DNA of 64,000 nt from Volvariella volvacea V23 (lineage: Eukaryota; Basidiomycota; Agaricomycetes; Agaricales; Pluteaceae). The stretch spans positions 62,001 through 126,000 of the forward strand of contig KB722758.1 of assembly GCA_000349905.1 (NCBI GenBank), written 5' to 3'. Numbering within the stretch: the stretch's first letter is position 1; every line of letters starts with the position of its first letter. This document shows positions 1 through 10,508 of the stretch, in pieces. The notes below the pieces were generated by a model that saw only the letters and a list, made by a program, of their open reading frames with translations, had not been told where the DNA came from and did no database searches. A program made the translations under genes and the position numbers.

Positions 1-176
1 CACAAAAGACAATGAACGGAAAAAAAGGGAGAAGTAGGCGGTGAAAAAAGTGCAGTCAAGTGAGTTTACAAAAGTCCGATCGTCCCAATTTTGCTTCTCC
101 TGCTCTGTTTCTATCTCACCCAACAGCAACATTTTCAGATCTCCACGGGTGGGAATGGCAAGCGCTATGGTGCTGA

Positions 177-1203
177 TCAGTCACAATCAACATCCATTGA
201 ACTGTTGTCGCTGTCCTCCTCACAACCATATGTTGCATTGGAGTATGAATACCCCATGACGGCGTTATACACTCCATTCCCAAGTTCAGGTGGAGGCCCC
301 GAAGCGGGTAATGGGAATTGAGCCCCACCTCGTTGTGTACCCGTGCCGATTCCAATAGGACCATGGGCATGGTACTCTGATGGAGACGAGGGCAAGCTGG
401 AAGTGAGGAGTTCGTGCGTGGCAAGTTGTCTCGGATGTATTGAAGGATTAGAATAATCCAAACCCATTCCTCCGACAGTGGATGCCTGTCCCTGAAAGGC
501 GTGCTGGTTCGACTGCAATGGGAAAACATTGGCGTTTGCTGGCGCTGATTCAATCATCTTGCTGGCTACGTAATGGGATACAATCGTGTAAGTGATGGAG
601 GACATCAATAACTTGCTCATAATAGAAAAGTGCACTAGCCCATCGGTTAAGCCCGAATGGCATCATGGGTACTAAGCTCACAACACCCAGACCAGCCTGT
701 AATGAGACCCGACGCAAACATGAGGTACTGCACGAGCCACGTATTGCTGTCACGGTCATCTGACATAGCACGCACCGACTCATTTCTATATGCAGGCCGT
801 TCTCGATAGGTAGGAAAAATAAGTGAGGGAGCTGGGATAACTCACGATGTGACCCAATTTGACTAGCAGCTCCGGTATCCAGCTCCGCGTGCCATACTTC
901 ATGTGAGTATCCTCCAGAATGAGGCTGGTACGCGTCGTGACTGGGCCGATTGGTATGGGCGCCAGTCTCTGAGGCGCTCATACTAGCTTGATGAAACGTA
1001 TTTGAAACGCTGTTGTGCACACTGGTCGTCCTCGTCTTTGTCTCGTTGCTCGAACTCACTCTTTGGACTTTCTTGCTGTGGGGGGTCCAATGCATGTCCC
1101 CCTCAATGTTGTTGAAGGTCGTGCCGGACATATGAACATCGCTTGCGTGGCTGAAGTAGCTGACACGAGAGCTAGATTTGCTTGGAGGTACGCCTGAGGC
1201 CAT
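177..1203 (-). CDS. GDMH-motif protein of unknown function (minus-strand copy)
   Basis: The product is a paralogue of the gene at 2482-3508. The start is the ATG at 1203, because the reading frame above it only opens with a TTG and the paralogue also begins Met-Ala-Ser. Residues about 15-40 carry YFSHASDVHMSGTTFNNIEG followed by DMH. This motif recurs near the N-terminus of many mushroom NACHT/NTPase-type proteins, but no NTPase domain follows here. Exon 1 (1203-846) ends in phase 1 at GTGAGT, exactly as in the paralogue. The last exon runs from about 560 to 177, starts at Lys-Met-Ile and ends in an acidic tail containing MDVD. A middle exon with ALFYYEQV near 640 matches VLFRYQNAV of the paralogue, but its borders could not be resolved. 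The function is not known. Confidence 0.6.
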
Positions 1204-2481
1204 TTGGTAATATGGAGCACAGCCGGCGCTGGATGACAATGAGGTGGGTTAAGGTTGAATAATGGAGAGACGCTGAACACAATGTCAAGGAGGAAGTATT
1301 GGAGGAACGGACCTTTTGAACGAGATCCTCAAGTAAAGGGCTAGCTTTGTGGCTGAAAAGCGCAAGGATGCTAGCGGGGTGTGAAAAAAAAGGCAACGGG
1401 TACTCTTCCTTTAAGGAGATTCTGTGTAAGGCCATCCAAATGTGGACGCAGGGTCCGCTTTAGATGCCTTACTAAAAAAACGAGAGCAGCATTCTTCGGG
1501 CAGACTACTGTATAAAGTCTGTGGCCTGGGATCATCACCTACTCCTCACCTGACAATCGGGGATGCCTGGACCATCTATCAACGCCAATCGTGCTCAATG
1601 GAGAGGCGTGTATATGAAGACTGCCCTAGGGCTCATGTCAAGTTCATGAGATAGTAGCTCGCTGCTATTCTCCAACAGCTCACCATTGCTTTTGAGCACT
1701 TCAAGCTTCATAGACATGCAATTTGTGGGTTATTGTGCGAATATCACGCGGGCGAGGCCAGTAGAGTGTGTTTATACAGCACCTCAGCGGTACCTGCTTT
1801 TTATGGTGATAGCGATCCTAGCCGTCGAAGTCCTCATGTTCAAGCACTGCCAAACGAGCGAAAGGTTGCCTAGCTGGTATGTAAGCGTTCCTCAAGGTGA
1901 TGATCACGCACTCAACAGCTTTTCAGTCTCGCGTCCCTGAGTGTTTGTCCATCACTGTCATTGTTATGTCCCACCGTTGGGTCAACTTCCACTGTGTTTT
2001 GTCGTCCCTCATCTGGGTATTTTTTGTTCTTGGGGGCGTCTTTGCTCCTCTTCGTGATATTCTGGCTTCAATCTAGCGCAACCTCGTGGCCTTCGCGTGG
2101 GTTTATTGTAATTGTTTTGGCATGCTGTTCTGTTGATCAGTGGCAGGTCCGCATTAGGTTCTCCGATGAAGCTGTGCTAGAGAAAGGGATTATAATTGAA
2201 GCGGGTCCTTGGTTTGTCGTTCTTCAGTACACCTCGTCCTCACCTGCGAGCACCCTCTTGCTTTGCTCATCCCCTCTCACACACCCTCGCACTCGCATTT
2301 CAAATCTTCCCCAGTCAGTGGCGCATCAACTACCCCACTCTATCTAGGACTGTTGATCCCTCCACGTAGAGGTTTGCTCTGCTTGATTCCCATGCATGGC
2401 CTCATTCTGAGTGTGGACATCATCTAGTCTCATCACTCAGCACTATCACGCCCCAGCTGTTACCACAACTACAAACCTTAA
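1204..2481. other. Intergenic region between divergent GDMH-motif genes
   Basis: About 1.3 kb separates the two divergent starts. Short open frames exist on both strands but none resembles a protein or has a paralogue in the window. It presumably holds both promoters. The CT-rich stretch at about 2230-2340, shortly before the plus-strand ATG, is typical of fungal core promoters. Confidence 0.5.
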
Positions 2482-3508
2482 ATGGCATCCAAAAAGTCCC
2501 CTTCCAGTAAAGCCGGTACTTCGCACGTCTCCTTCTTTCAAGGTGCTAGCAATTTCCGGATGCCCAACCCGACATTCAACACCGTGCAAGGCGATATGCA
2601 CGTCCACAATCAGAATAGCAGCGTCGCAAACCACAACTCAAACAATCGGACGACTTCAAACACGGAGAATGTGACCAACAACACCTCGAACCATCACTCT
2701 CAGAATGTAGTTTTTATGCCGTCTTCAGCGGGTGCCAGTGGTAGAATGTTTGGTTTCGTGGAGGACGAGCTCAAAAACCCTGCGCCCCGCAGAAAGGCAC
2801 AGAGAATGAAGCAAGCAGGGTTGGCTATTGAGGCAGCTAACCAGATGGCGTCATCACAGCGTGAGTCACATTCGTTGCTACACCAAATTTTCTCGTCGGT
2901 GCCTCGTGAGCCGCAACAAGCTTATACGCTGTACACGCCTGCGGCGGTACATGTTCTGATGACATGTATAGTCGAGCTGTGATCATAAGAGCTTGGTCCG
3001 AATCTGGGAGGTCACCCACGATGGCATTCCAGGACCTACAAGGCGATACAACACGTGTCCTCTTTCGGTATCAAAATGCAGTAGAATTTCCAGAACACTC
3101 ACATGGTCACATCCCATAGGCACCGGGAACACTGCCACACCCAAGATGATCGCCGCAACGCCAGCCAATACCAATGACCTGGCATCGCAATCTGTCCCAC
3201 AAACCTCTCGCAAAGCTCGTCAAATGGAAGAAGTATACGCATACCGTCCATCACAATCGGGGCGTCAAACTGCATACAATGCTCGCGAGTTTGACCCACC
3301 CCCGCAACCAGGCTTTAGCAGCCGCGGTCCAGGTGGTAGAAGGGGCGGTACATGGGGGCGAGGCGGTGCTAGATATCCATCTTCGAGCCCCTCAAGCTCT
3401 TTGGAGGGTCCTAGGATGTTTAATACTTATATGGGCAATTCAAGTAATCGTGTTGAAGAGTACGACAGCGACGGATACGACGACGCGATGGATGTTGATT
3501 ACCAATGA
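2482..3508 (+). CDS. GDMH-motif protein of unknown function (plus-strand copy)
   Basis: This is the divergent paralogue of the gene at 177-1203. Exon 1 (2482-2860) encodes MASKK..., then SFFQGASNFRMPNPTFNTVQ followed by GDMH, an Asn/His/Ser-rich stretch and a basic segment ending in AANQMASSQ. It stops at a phase-1 GTGAGT donor, identical in position to the minus copy. The final exon begins near 3143 (KMIAATPANTN) and encodes a Gly/Arg-rich stretch (RGPGGRRGGTWGRGG) and an acidic tail ending MDVDYQ. An intermediate segment near 3040-3110 (VLFRYQNAVEF...HSHGHIP) is shared with the paralogue, so there are at least three exons. The motif with a low-complexity body suggests an accessory or regulatory protein, but nothing in the sequence fixes a function. 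Confidence 0.65.
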
Positions 3509-3823
3509 ATAGTAATGAACAATGTACTGTGGAACTGTTCTTGCCTTGAGAAGGTGAATATGATGTCGTGTGGTGCAGCCTGGGTGGGAGCAGAGCGAGG
3601 TTCGGGAGGTGATCAGTTTACAGTACCTTATCTTTGTAGTATTCAAGTCTCGTTAGAATATCTCCGCTATGCGTTCCCCTGTACATGCTCATACTTGCAC
3701 ACTGGTGGTCCGAGGCCTGGTCGGGCTCGAGGTGATTGGGATGTGGGCGTTTGTTTGTCCTTATTAGAAATCAAGGCCCATGGCGTGCATGATCAAATTT
3801 CTATTGGGGCGATTTCTATCCCA

Positions 3824-4920
3824 ATGCCTGCCAGTTCGTCTTCGTCTTCGCGTTCTCCATCTCCATCTCCTTTACTATCCAAAAAGGCGTCGTCCTCAAA
3901 TCATGAGAAGAAAAAATCCGGAAAAAATGAAGGCGTCGATCCAAATTGGGCTTTTAAACCGCCTCCGAGTGTGAAGGTGTTGGAATTTGATAATGAGGAA
4001 GATGAGGGGGAGTTTGATTGGGAAAGCGTGAATGATGACAAGAACAATGAGGTTTGGTTGATTCGTATACCGGAAGGTGTGAGTCTTTAGCGTTATAGTG
4101 GACTTTAGACACGCTGGAATTGATGTGTCAATATTTGATGACGGCGGTCATAGGTTAAACCAAAGTACCTCCAAGGTTTAACACTGCAGATACCAGACAG
4201 TAAAAAGGCCTCAGTCAGGACCACCAAAATTGGGACGTTGCCCCGAAAACACATCTCGTTTGACGTTTGGTCACTCGGGGAGGGAGATGTGGGTCATGGG
4301 AGAACAGCGGATGATACTGTGGCTGCTAGCGAAGCTGTCTCTGCTGAAGAGATGAAGGGTTTAACTTGCCTCCTTCCTCGGAAGGCAAAGGGAAAGCTTT
4401 TCCCAAGTATGTCCAAGCACACGCATTTGGAGTTGCAGGGGTGCTAATAACCGACTGGTCGTCTATAGCGCCAAGACCGATAGCAAGACGAATAGTTTTA
4501 TCTGCACAAGCAGCCTTACCTACGCCAGCCCCATCACCCGCCCCCGGTGGTGTTTCTGTTGGCAAGACGATAATTGCTGGAACGGAGACTTCCCCAGAAG
4601 TGACAGGACCACCATACAAAAACCCGGAGCGTAAATCATATCCGACGGAGATTTTAAAGCACCAGTTTATGCCTTATGGCTCTCTAACGCCGGCGTATGG
4701 TGTCGGAGATGTGACGATGGAATCAGACGTTGCCGAAGCAGAGGCGGAGGCAGAAGCGAAGATAGTGAAGCGGAAGCCAAAGAAAGAACTCTCACCCGTA
4801 GTTGAGATCGTAAGAAAGGGTAAGAGTAGCAAAGGAGATAGCGGGGGTAAGAAGAGGAAGGGTGACGAAGAAGCGTCCAATAGTCAAAAGAAGCCCAAGA
4901 AGGCGAAGACGGACTCATAG
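3824..4920 (+). CDS. RPA34: RNA polymerase I A34.5/RPA34-like subunit
   Basis: Three exons, 3824-4078, 4154-4406 and 4469-4920, join in phase to a 319-aa product. The Ser-rich N-terminus with Lys residues is followed by a block around EVWLIRIPEG-VKPKYLQGLTL, then IPDSKKASVRTTKIGTLPR and PRPIARRIVL. The end is a long Lys-rich tail (KKRKGDEEASNSQKKPKKAK). Order and character match the fungal RPA34.5 family, the Pol I subunit that pairs with A49 and works in rRNA transcription initiation and elongation in the nucleolus. The exon 2 acceptor was chosen after CATAG because it restores V-K-P-K-Y in frame. The second intron contains a clear GCTAATAAC branch site. Family assignment rests on motif memory; a search against RPA34.5 would settle it. 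Confidence 0.72.
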
Positions 4921-5361
4921 CTTAGCATGTGGAATTGAGTGAGGGGCTTTGTACTCTTGTATGTCGTTTGTTCTGTTTGTTTGGGGATTGTACTGGCCAC
5001 TTTGATGTGGGGTTTGGAGCCAGACCTATATCCGCCCATTGTGCGTCACTTCTACATGACTTTAATTCTGTGTTTATAGGCCCTGCCGCCGGCAGACGCT
5101 GTCAACGGTTATATCATACTGGATGTGTCACAGAAGCCCTTTCCTGCCATGGATGCTGCTAACTCCATCTATTTTGCATTAATATTCGTATGATGTCAAG
5201 TTCTCGTAAATGCTGGCGCCGGCCCAACCGGGTTCCATAACAAGTAGCCACAGGTTTGGACGATCGTAGGCCTTCCTCAAAGGAATGAACACGTGTAAGG
5301 CGTCCACCATTCCACAGTCTTCGCCCCATCAGTGGGTTAGTACTACGTCCACTCGTCAACG
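4921..5361. other. Intergenic region upstream of BTB copy A
   Basis: No coding pattern is visible. The CACGTG-type palindrome at 5289-5296 lies here and recurs upstream of the related BTB genes. Confidence 0.5.
5289..5296. promoter_or_regulatory. ACACGTGT palindrome upstream of BTB copy A
   Basis: Perfect 8-bp palindrome with an E-box core (CACGTG), 73 bp before the start at 5362. The same octamer stands 66 bp before copy B and 70 bp before copy D. E-box cores are bound by bHLH regulators in fungi; binding here is inferred. Confidence 0.5.
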
Positions 5362-6769
5362 ATGGCACTATCGACCACTTCGCATACTTCTTCTTCGACT
5401 ATTGCAGATCTTGATATCTGCAATCTTGGCTTCGACGAAGAGTTTATTGCATTATCTGCTTCACCTACTCCCTCAGAGTTCAGCGCAGTAGAGGGCGACG
5501 AAACTATTACTCAAATCCATAGCGATACTCCCAGGCCAAACCTAAGAACGAAACTCAATCCACACCCAAAGTACTTTTTCGAGGATGGAAACCTGCTGGT
5601 TCGGGTATGTATCCGTGTTCTCGTCTCGCGCTATGCGTATACAGCAACTCTGTCCCACGCGACTTTGTTGTAGGTTGAGGGTGTCGACTTCAAAGTCCAC
5701 CGCTACTTCTTCATGAGAGACTCTGCCCCGTTTAGAGAATTTTCGAAGAATGGGCTAATTGGTCGTATAGCTGACAATGGCTCAGACAATAGCGACGCTG
5801 CCGAACACACTACCCCGCTCGTGTTTAAACACCTGACCCGCTTAGATTTTGAGCGTTTCTTAAGTGTGCTATATCCAACGTGAGTCTCTGTTTATTTCAA
5901 GGCTGATGGACGCTTTATACTCCTCTTTGAATGCTCCCAGTCGCTTCGGTGAAGATGAAGACAGATCAACAGCACATTGGACCTCCGTGCTCTGCGTGTC
6001 CTCTTACCTCTCCTTCCAATCCGTCCGCTCCCTTTCCATCAGTACACTCTCCATAGTAGCGACGCCAATAGACAAAATCATACTAGGGCGGAGATATGGC
6101 ATAACGCATTGGCTTGACGACGCCTACTGCGCACTTTGCACGAGGCGAACCCCATTGACTAGGGAGGAAGGAAGGAGGCTTGGATTGGATGACGTCGTTA
6201 GTATCATGGAAGCTCGACAAATCCTACTCTGGGAGAGACCGACCTTGCGAATCGAAGAGCAACGTGAGGTGGTGAATAAAATAATTGGATTGGGGTCGAA
6301 GCCCGCTCTCACTACACCTCCCCGCACCCCCTCCGTGAGCACGGATCGGGACTCTATTGAATCAAGATCGCAATCACCACCCCAACGGCAATCAACACCG
6401 CCAGTCCAACAACAACAGCCAAAGCAACAGCAACAGCAACAGCAGGCAAAACCCAAGGCACCCAAAAGGATGTCATCTATCACCTCCCTAATCCGACATT
6501 TCCCACAACCACCGGAAATACCGCAGAGGCAGTCCTCGGATGAAGCACAACTTGCTCGATTGGCTTCATTGATGCGGGAAGATGTACCCACTGCACCATT
6601 ACGACCCTCTATTTACTGGAGTGGCAGGAAGAGGCTCCCGAAGAAGGGCGCAAAGTATCGTCCAGGCACTCCGGACTCTTCGGACGACGAATCTGCTGAT
6701 ATTATCGGAGGCTATCAGGATAGTAGTGATGAAGAAGATTATAACGCTGACGGTTTTATTCTACGATGA
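5362..6769 (+). CDS. BTB/POZ domain protein, copy A
   Basis: Exons 5362-5604, 5674-5879 and 5941-6769 give a 425-aa protein. Residues about 60-150 form the BTB-like domain: LNPHPKYFFEDGNLLVR, then VDFKVHRYFFMRDSAPFR, ending LDFERFLSVLYPT. A helical second half (SYLSFQSVRSLSISTLSIVA, then GITHWL and LTREEGRRLG) resembles a BACK-like extension. The C-terminal tail is Ser/Pro-rich with a Gln tract (about 6407-6446) and acidic patches. Both introns fall at the same positions and phases (0 and 2) as in copies B-F, so the family arose by duplication of a spliced gene. BTB proteins usually dimerise and often act as Cul3 adaptors or transcription cofactors; the partner here is unknown. It is separated from the other five copies by 18 kb. 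Confidence 0.88.
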
Positions 6770-7371
6770 TGCGCTCTGAGTTGAGCTATATATGCTGCGG
6801 ATTATTCGTACTTCGAGTATTTATCTACTAGGACGGGACGGGTCCTGCACATGCCTATTTATTTGCTTCTTAGGTAGGCAATTGGACTGGGTTGATATTG
6901 TATATTTCCGAGCCATGAATATGAACTTTAGGTTAACTTGGTTGTCTACCTAGATCCGTATATGAAGTAAAATGGCAAGGATCCATTGTGAAACACCATT
7001 GGCACTTGGGCACGTGTTTTGCGTCCAGGGGTGCTTCAAAGGCACGAAACTGATACCCGGACTCGATCATCGTAGTTAAAAAAAAAACTGACACGCAGCT
7101 ACTCCATCCAAGTTATACGTAAAGCCTAAGTAATGTAATTGGTTTTGTGCGGCCCTAGGGGTCTAAGGGCTCACTACCCTAGATATAACATCAGCCGATC
7201 TTCACTCGTTGCTTTTTAGGTTGGTTAAATGATGATTCGAGTGAAATGAGCGTATACTTAATGTCGGATACAACTTCAATCATAGTCCATTGTAATAGCG
7301 AGAATACACCACGTAACAAGGGAAAATGTCCAGCCTGTTTATCAACTAGGGATCGGCGTTCGGGTCCAAGA
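6770..7371. other. Intergenic region between BTB copy A and the first triple-module gene
   Basis: This is the convergent 3' side of both neighbours. It holds an A run near 7078 and no coding pattern. Confidence 0.5.
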
Positions 7372-9767
7372 TTACCAGTCCTCCCCGCCGTCAGATTTAT
7401 CACACCCATTATACACCTTCAAGTGCACAATTAGTTTAGTCAATAGCAAGAGGCAAGAGGCAAGAAGACTTACAGCGAGATAGTAGGCATAGGGTCGAAT
7501 GAGCTCTCCTCCACCAACAGAGTCCTCCTTTTTCCTACCTAGAGCGTAGACATACACGACACGCTCATGGATAGAATCCTTCACTCCGGCAGGGTCATCG
7601 TAGTAGCGATCTTGGGATGTAGCATACCAGTAGTTGGCATCCTTAGAAGTGTCAGTTCCAAGGTATCGATTGAAGTGCTGGACGACGTTGTCGTAAATTG
7701 CCTCTGAAGAAAATTGGGTGAGCATAGATGCAAGCCAGCGTCGGAGGGATACCTACCTCTGGCATATGGCGGGAACTTGGTAGTAGTGGGACTGCGAGCG
7801 TCAAGTGGAATGAGGAAAAGTTCTGCAACTATGAAGCAGCTTCAACTCACTCGAATAACTCGTTGGTCATGAACTTTGTGATTTCATCTTCACCAGGAGG
7901 ATACGAAACAGGATTGCACAACACGGCGAAGCTGCGGGTCGTGTTTCCTTTCTTATCTGGGGCAGCCGGATTGTTAAAGTCGAAATCGAAACCGAAGCTT
8001 TGCTTGAATTGTTTCATGGTATAGCTCAAAAGATACTCTTTCAACGCAGCGACGTCTCTCGAGGTCGAGGTTGTACCCTACGATCGTGAATAATCGTGAT
8101 TGCGCAAGCAAGGAAAGGGACACACCTCGAAGTGCAGAATAAGGTCGTTGCAAAGGTCGATCAAAAGGTCTCTAGCCAGAGCTATGTCTGCAGGGAATAT
8201 TTCATAGAAGATCTGCGGATAAGTACCTTGGTTAGAAAAAGAGTGATGACATTGGGAAACTTGGTACCGACAGCCATGTAGAAGATATAGGTAACCGAAA
8301 CTGTGACCTGACTATCGGTAGTCTTGTGATCATAGAAGTAGAAGATCACACCACGATTACGAATGGGATTAACACTCGGGTCGCTGATTCCGTAGGTATT
8401 GTCAATGTAGTTGGCGACCCAAGACTGAGCACTCTGCGCTTTAAGTATGGTTTGGAATTCGGTGGTGACATCCTGAATTGCCTGATCTATGTGACATCAA
8501 TATCAATGCCTGCGAAAATCGACAAGAGGAAAAAAAAACATCACTTTTAATGGAGTCGATTCCAATGTTAATACCGCTGTACATAAAATTGTGAGTCCTG
8601 AATTCAAAATATTAGGGGATGCATACCTGAAGATCTCGTTCTTAACCAATGCGGGAAGGGTGTTGGTCTGATCGAGGTCAGGCAAGTAACAAAGGTGGGC
8701 ATTGCGAGTGATTGACGACGTTCGGGCGTCAGTTGGATAATCAGGTGGAGTAGTATCATAGTCAAAGCCAAACTTGTTCTTGAATACAGTCTTTCCATAT
8801 TCGGAGAGGGCTTCCTGGAGATCTTGGTTGGTAGTTATGGCTGGGCTCTGGTCAAACAGTATTGGTAAGCATTCAGATGTCAAAGAACGGAATATAACTA
8901 ACAAATCCTGTGGTAGTCTTGGCGCTATTGTATGCTTCAGCCTGCAAGCTGTCCCTTGTGGCCTTCGCCTCAGACTCGATGTTGTAGTAGACCTAGAGCA
9001 ATGCGATGTAAGTAGAATCAAGAAAACAAAAGAATGGAATACATACGCCCATGAAATAGATAACACAAAGGTTTGCATTCAAACTATCTTCTGTGAGGGA
9101 GCCATTCACGTAGACCAAGTCTGCCTCGACCTTCCAAGAGTCCTGGTCTTCCATAGCACCGTCAAATGTCCGAACGTATTCAGAATACAACCACTGCTGA
9201 TCGGTGTCGACACCGACAAGACCTGTCGCGAGCGTGACAAGGTCGGCCTTTGCATTGGCTGATTTACGGACAATGTTAGGGAAATGGACAGTTGAGGCAT
9301 GGAGGAAACGGACCTGCAGCCCAGCCAGAGAGGTCGACTTTACTGAAGAAGACGTGAGGACCAGTTTTACAAGGAGTCGGTCAACTATACATGCCTGAAG
9401 ATCACTTGCTCGACATAATTCTTTGCTTGATCAGAGGTGGGGTCGGTGATACTGCAAAGCTTAGCAATGGGGGTGATGCGTCCGATTGCGTCAGGAGGGG
9501 TGCACTTCGTGGGGTCGTCGTCGTACGTGAAGCCGAACCTGGTTTGGAAGCGATGGAGTGCAATTTGATTGAGGATATCCTCGAGTTGCCAGGAGGGATC
9601 CGCATCAACACCAAAGTCCTTTAAAATAACGAGATTAGAACGGAGTAAGCCCAAAGCTATGAACGACTAACCGATTTCAACAAGGCTTTGGCGTTGGCCA
9701 ACAGTTTGTTCTGCAGGTCTTGTTGAACTTCGGAGAAGGATTTCTTGGTATCGTTTTTGCCACCCAT
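7372..9767 (-). CDS. Triple-module protein, minus copy (unrecognised tandem-repeat family)
   Basis: Thirteen exons could be assigned in phase: 9767-9672, 9618-9395, 9342-9314, 9258-9047, 8992-8903, 8847-8627, 8576-8545, 8486-8272, 8212-8126, 8077-7851, 7791-7757, 7703-7474 and 7416-7372. They total 1743 nt, or 580 aa. A 32-residue Lys-rich leader is followed by three repeats of about 150 residues joined by linkers of 29-30 residues. Each repeat has a Phe/Tyr-rich start (RFQTRFGFTYDDDPTKCTPP in the first), a very short exon, a conserved Trp, and a 'Y-V-N-G-S-L-T-E' then 'YF-M-G-V' ending. The protein ends GGEDW-stop. The second intron needs a GC donor (AG|GCATGT). No signal peptide or membrane segment is seen. 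I do not recognise the fold. It is divergent from the paralogue at 10509. Confidence 0.8.
7474..8077 (-). repeat. Protein module 3 of the minus triple-module gene
   Basis: Exons of 227, 35 and 230 nt. The module starts with LLSYTMKQFKQSFGFDFDF and ends LIRPYAYYLA, followed by the last exon VYNGCDKSDGGEDW. The short exon is two codons longer than usual. Confidence 0.75.
8272..8847 (-). repeat. Protein module 2 of the minus triple-module gene
   Basis: Exons of 221, 32 and 215 nt. The module starts with LSEYGKTVFKNKFGFDYDTT and ends VTVSVTYIFYMA. The short exon is one codon longer than the usual 29 nt. Confidence 0.75.
9047..9618 (-). repeat. Protein module 1 of the minus triple-module gene
   Basis: Exons of 224, 29 and 212 nt encode QIALHRFQTRFGFTYDDDPT at the start and LVYVNGSLTEDSLNANLCVI near the end. 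The exon phases (2, then 1, then 0) are the same as in the other modules. Confidence 0.75.
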
Positions 9768-10508
9768 TGTGAAAGGAGATCAGAGGAAAGCTAGCGAGGA
9801 ATTCAAATTCAGGAGTAAGAGTAAGATGCAGGAGGATGCTGCAGAACAGAGAAAAGGATGGGTCGTTTATAAGTGTCGGCTGAGGGTAGTTTCCGTAAGA
9901 TGAGCTTCGCCGATAAAATACCAAAAATCGTTTATCATTCACGAAGAATCCAGAACAACATAACTTCCAAAGACAACGGACGAGATGAGGCTCTGAACGG
10001 GCAGTAAATCCCTTGAAACAATGAACGAACCTCGTAATCATGACAGAGGCGTCAGGGCAGTGATAAAGTTGCGGTGTTCATGCCATTCCGACACACTAGC
10101 AATGACAGAAATAAGTTGGACGTCGGAAGGAATGAAGGAAACCCCTCATAGTTGTCGGAAAATAGGATCTGGTGTGGGGAACTACATTACTTTGCCTCCG
10201 GGCCCTCCGGTATTACGAGAACAGTGTGGCGGCCGATGATGACCAGACCCGCGTGACGTCACTGACAGTGACACTCAGAATGTTCCCTAGAGGTATCATC
10301 CACACAGCACTCTGAATTTCGCTTTGAATCTTCAGCTCAAAGAATGGGGGCCATTGCTAGCCGTCTGGGAGGCGGTATCTTTGGATCTTGGCGAGCGGCG
10401 GATATGACCGTCATATTTAGCATTTCAGTGATCGCTGGTTCACTCATATATCTCTCACTCCCCACTCCCCGCTGCGCTTGCAACCACCTCGAGCATTGAA
10501 CCACAACC
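9768..10508. other. Divergent intergenic region of two triple-module genes
   Basis: About 740 bp between the two starts, with no coding pattern. It presumably contains both promoters. The plus-strand start at 10509 has a good ACCATGG context. Confidence 0.5.

Noticed and set aside
1204..1239. Longer N-terminus for the left GDMH-motif gene
   Set aside because: That frame opens with TTG, not ATG, and the paralogue starts with Met-Ala-Ser, which matches the ATG at 1203.
6124..6591. Antisense frame with a poly-Cys run opposite BTB copy A
   Set aside because: It is the shadow of the CAG/CAA glutamine tract of the sense gene.
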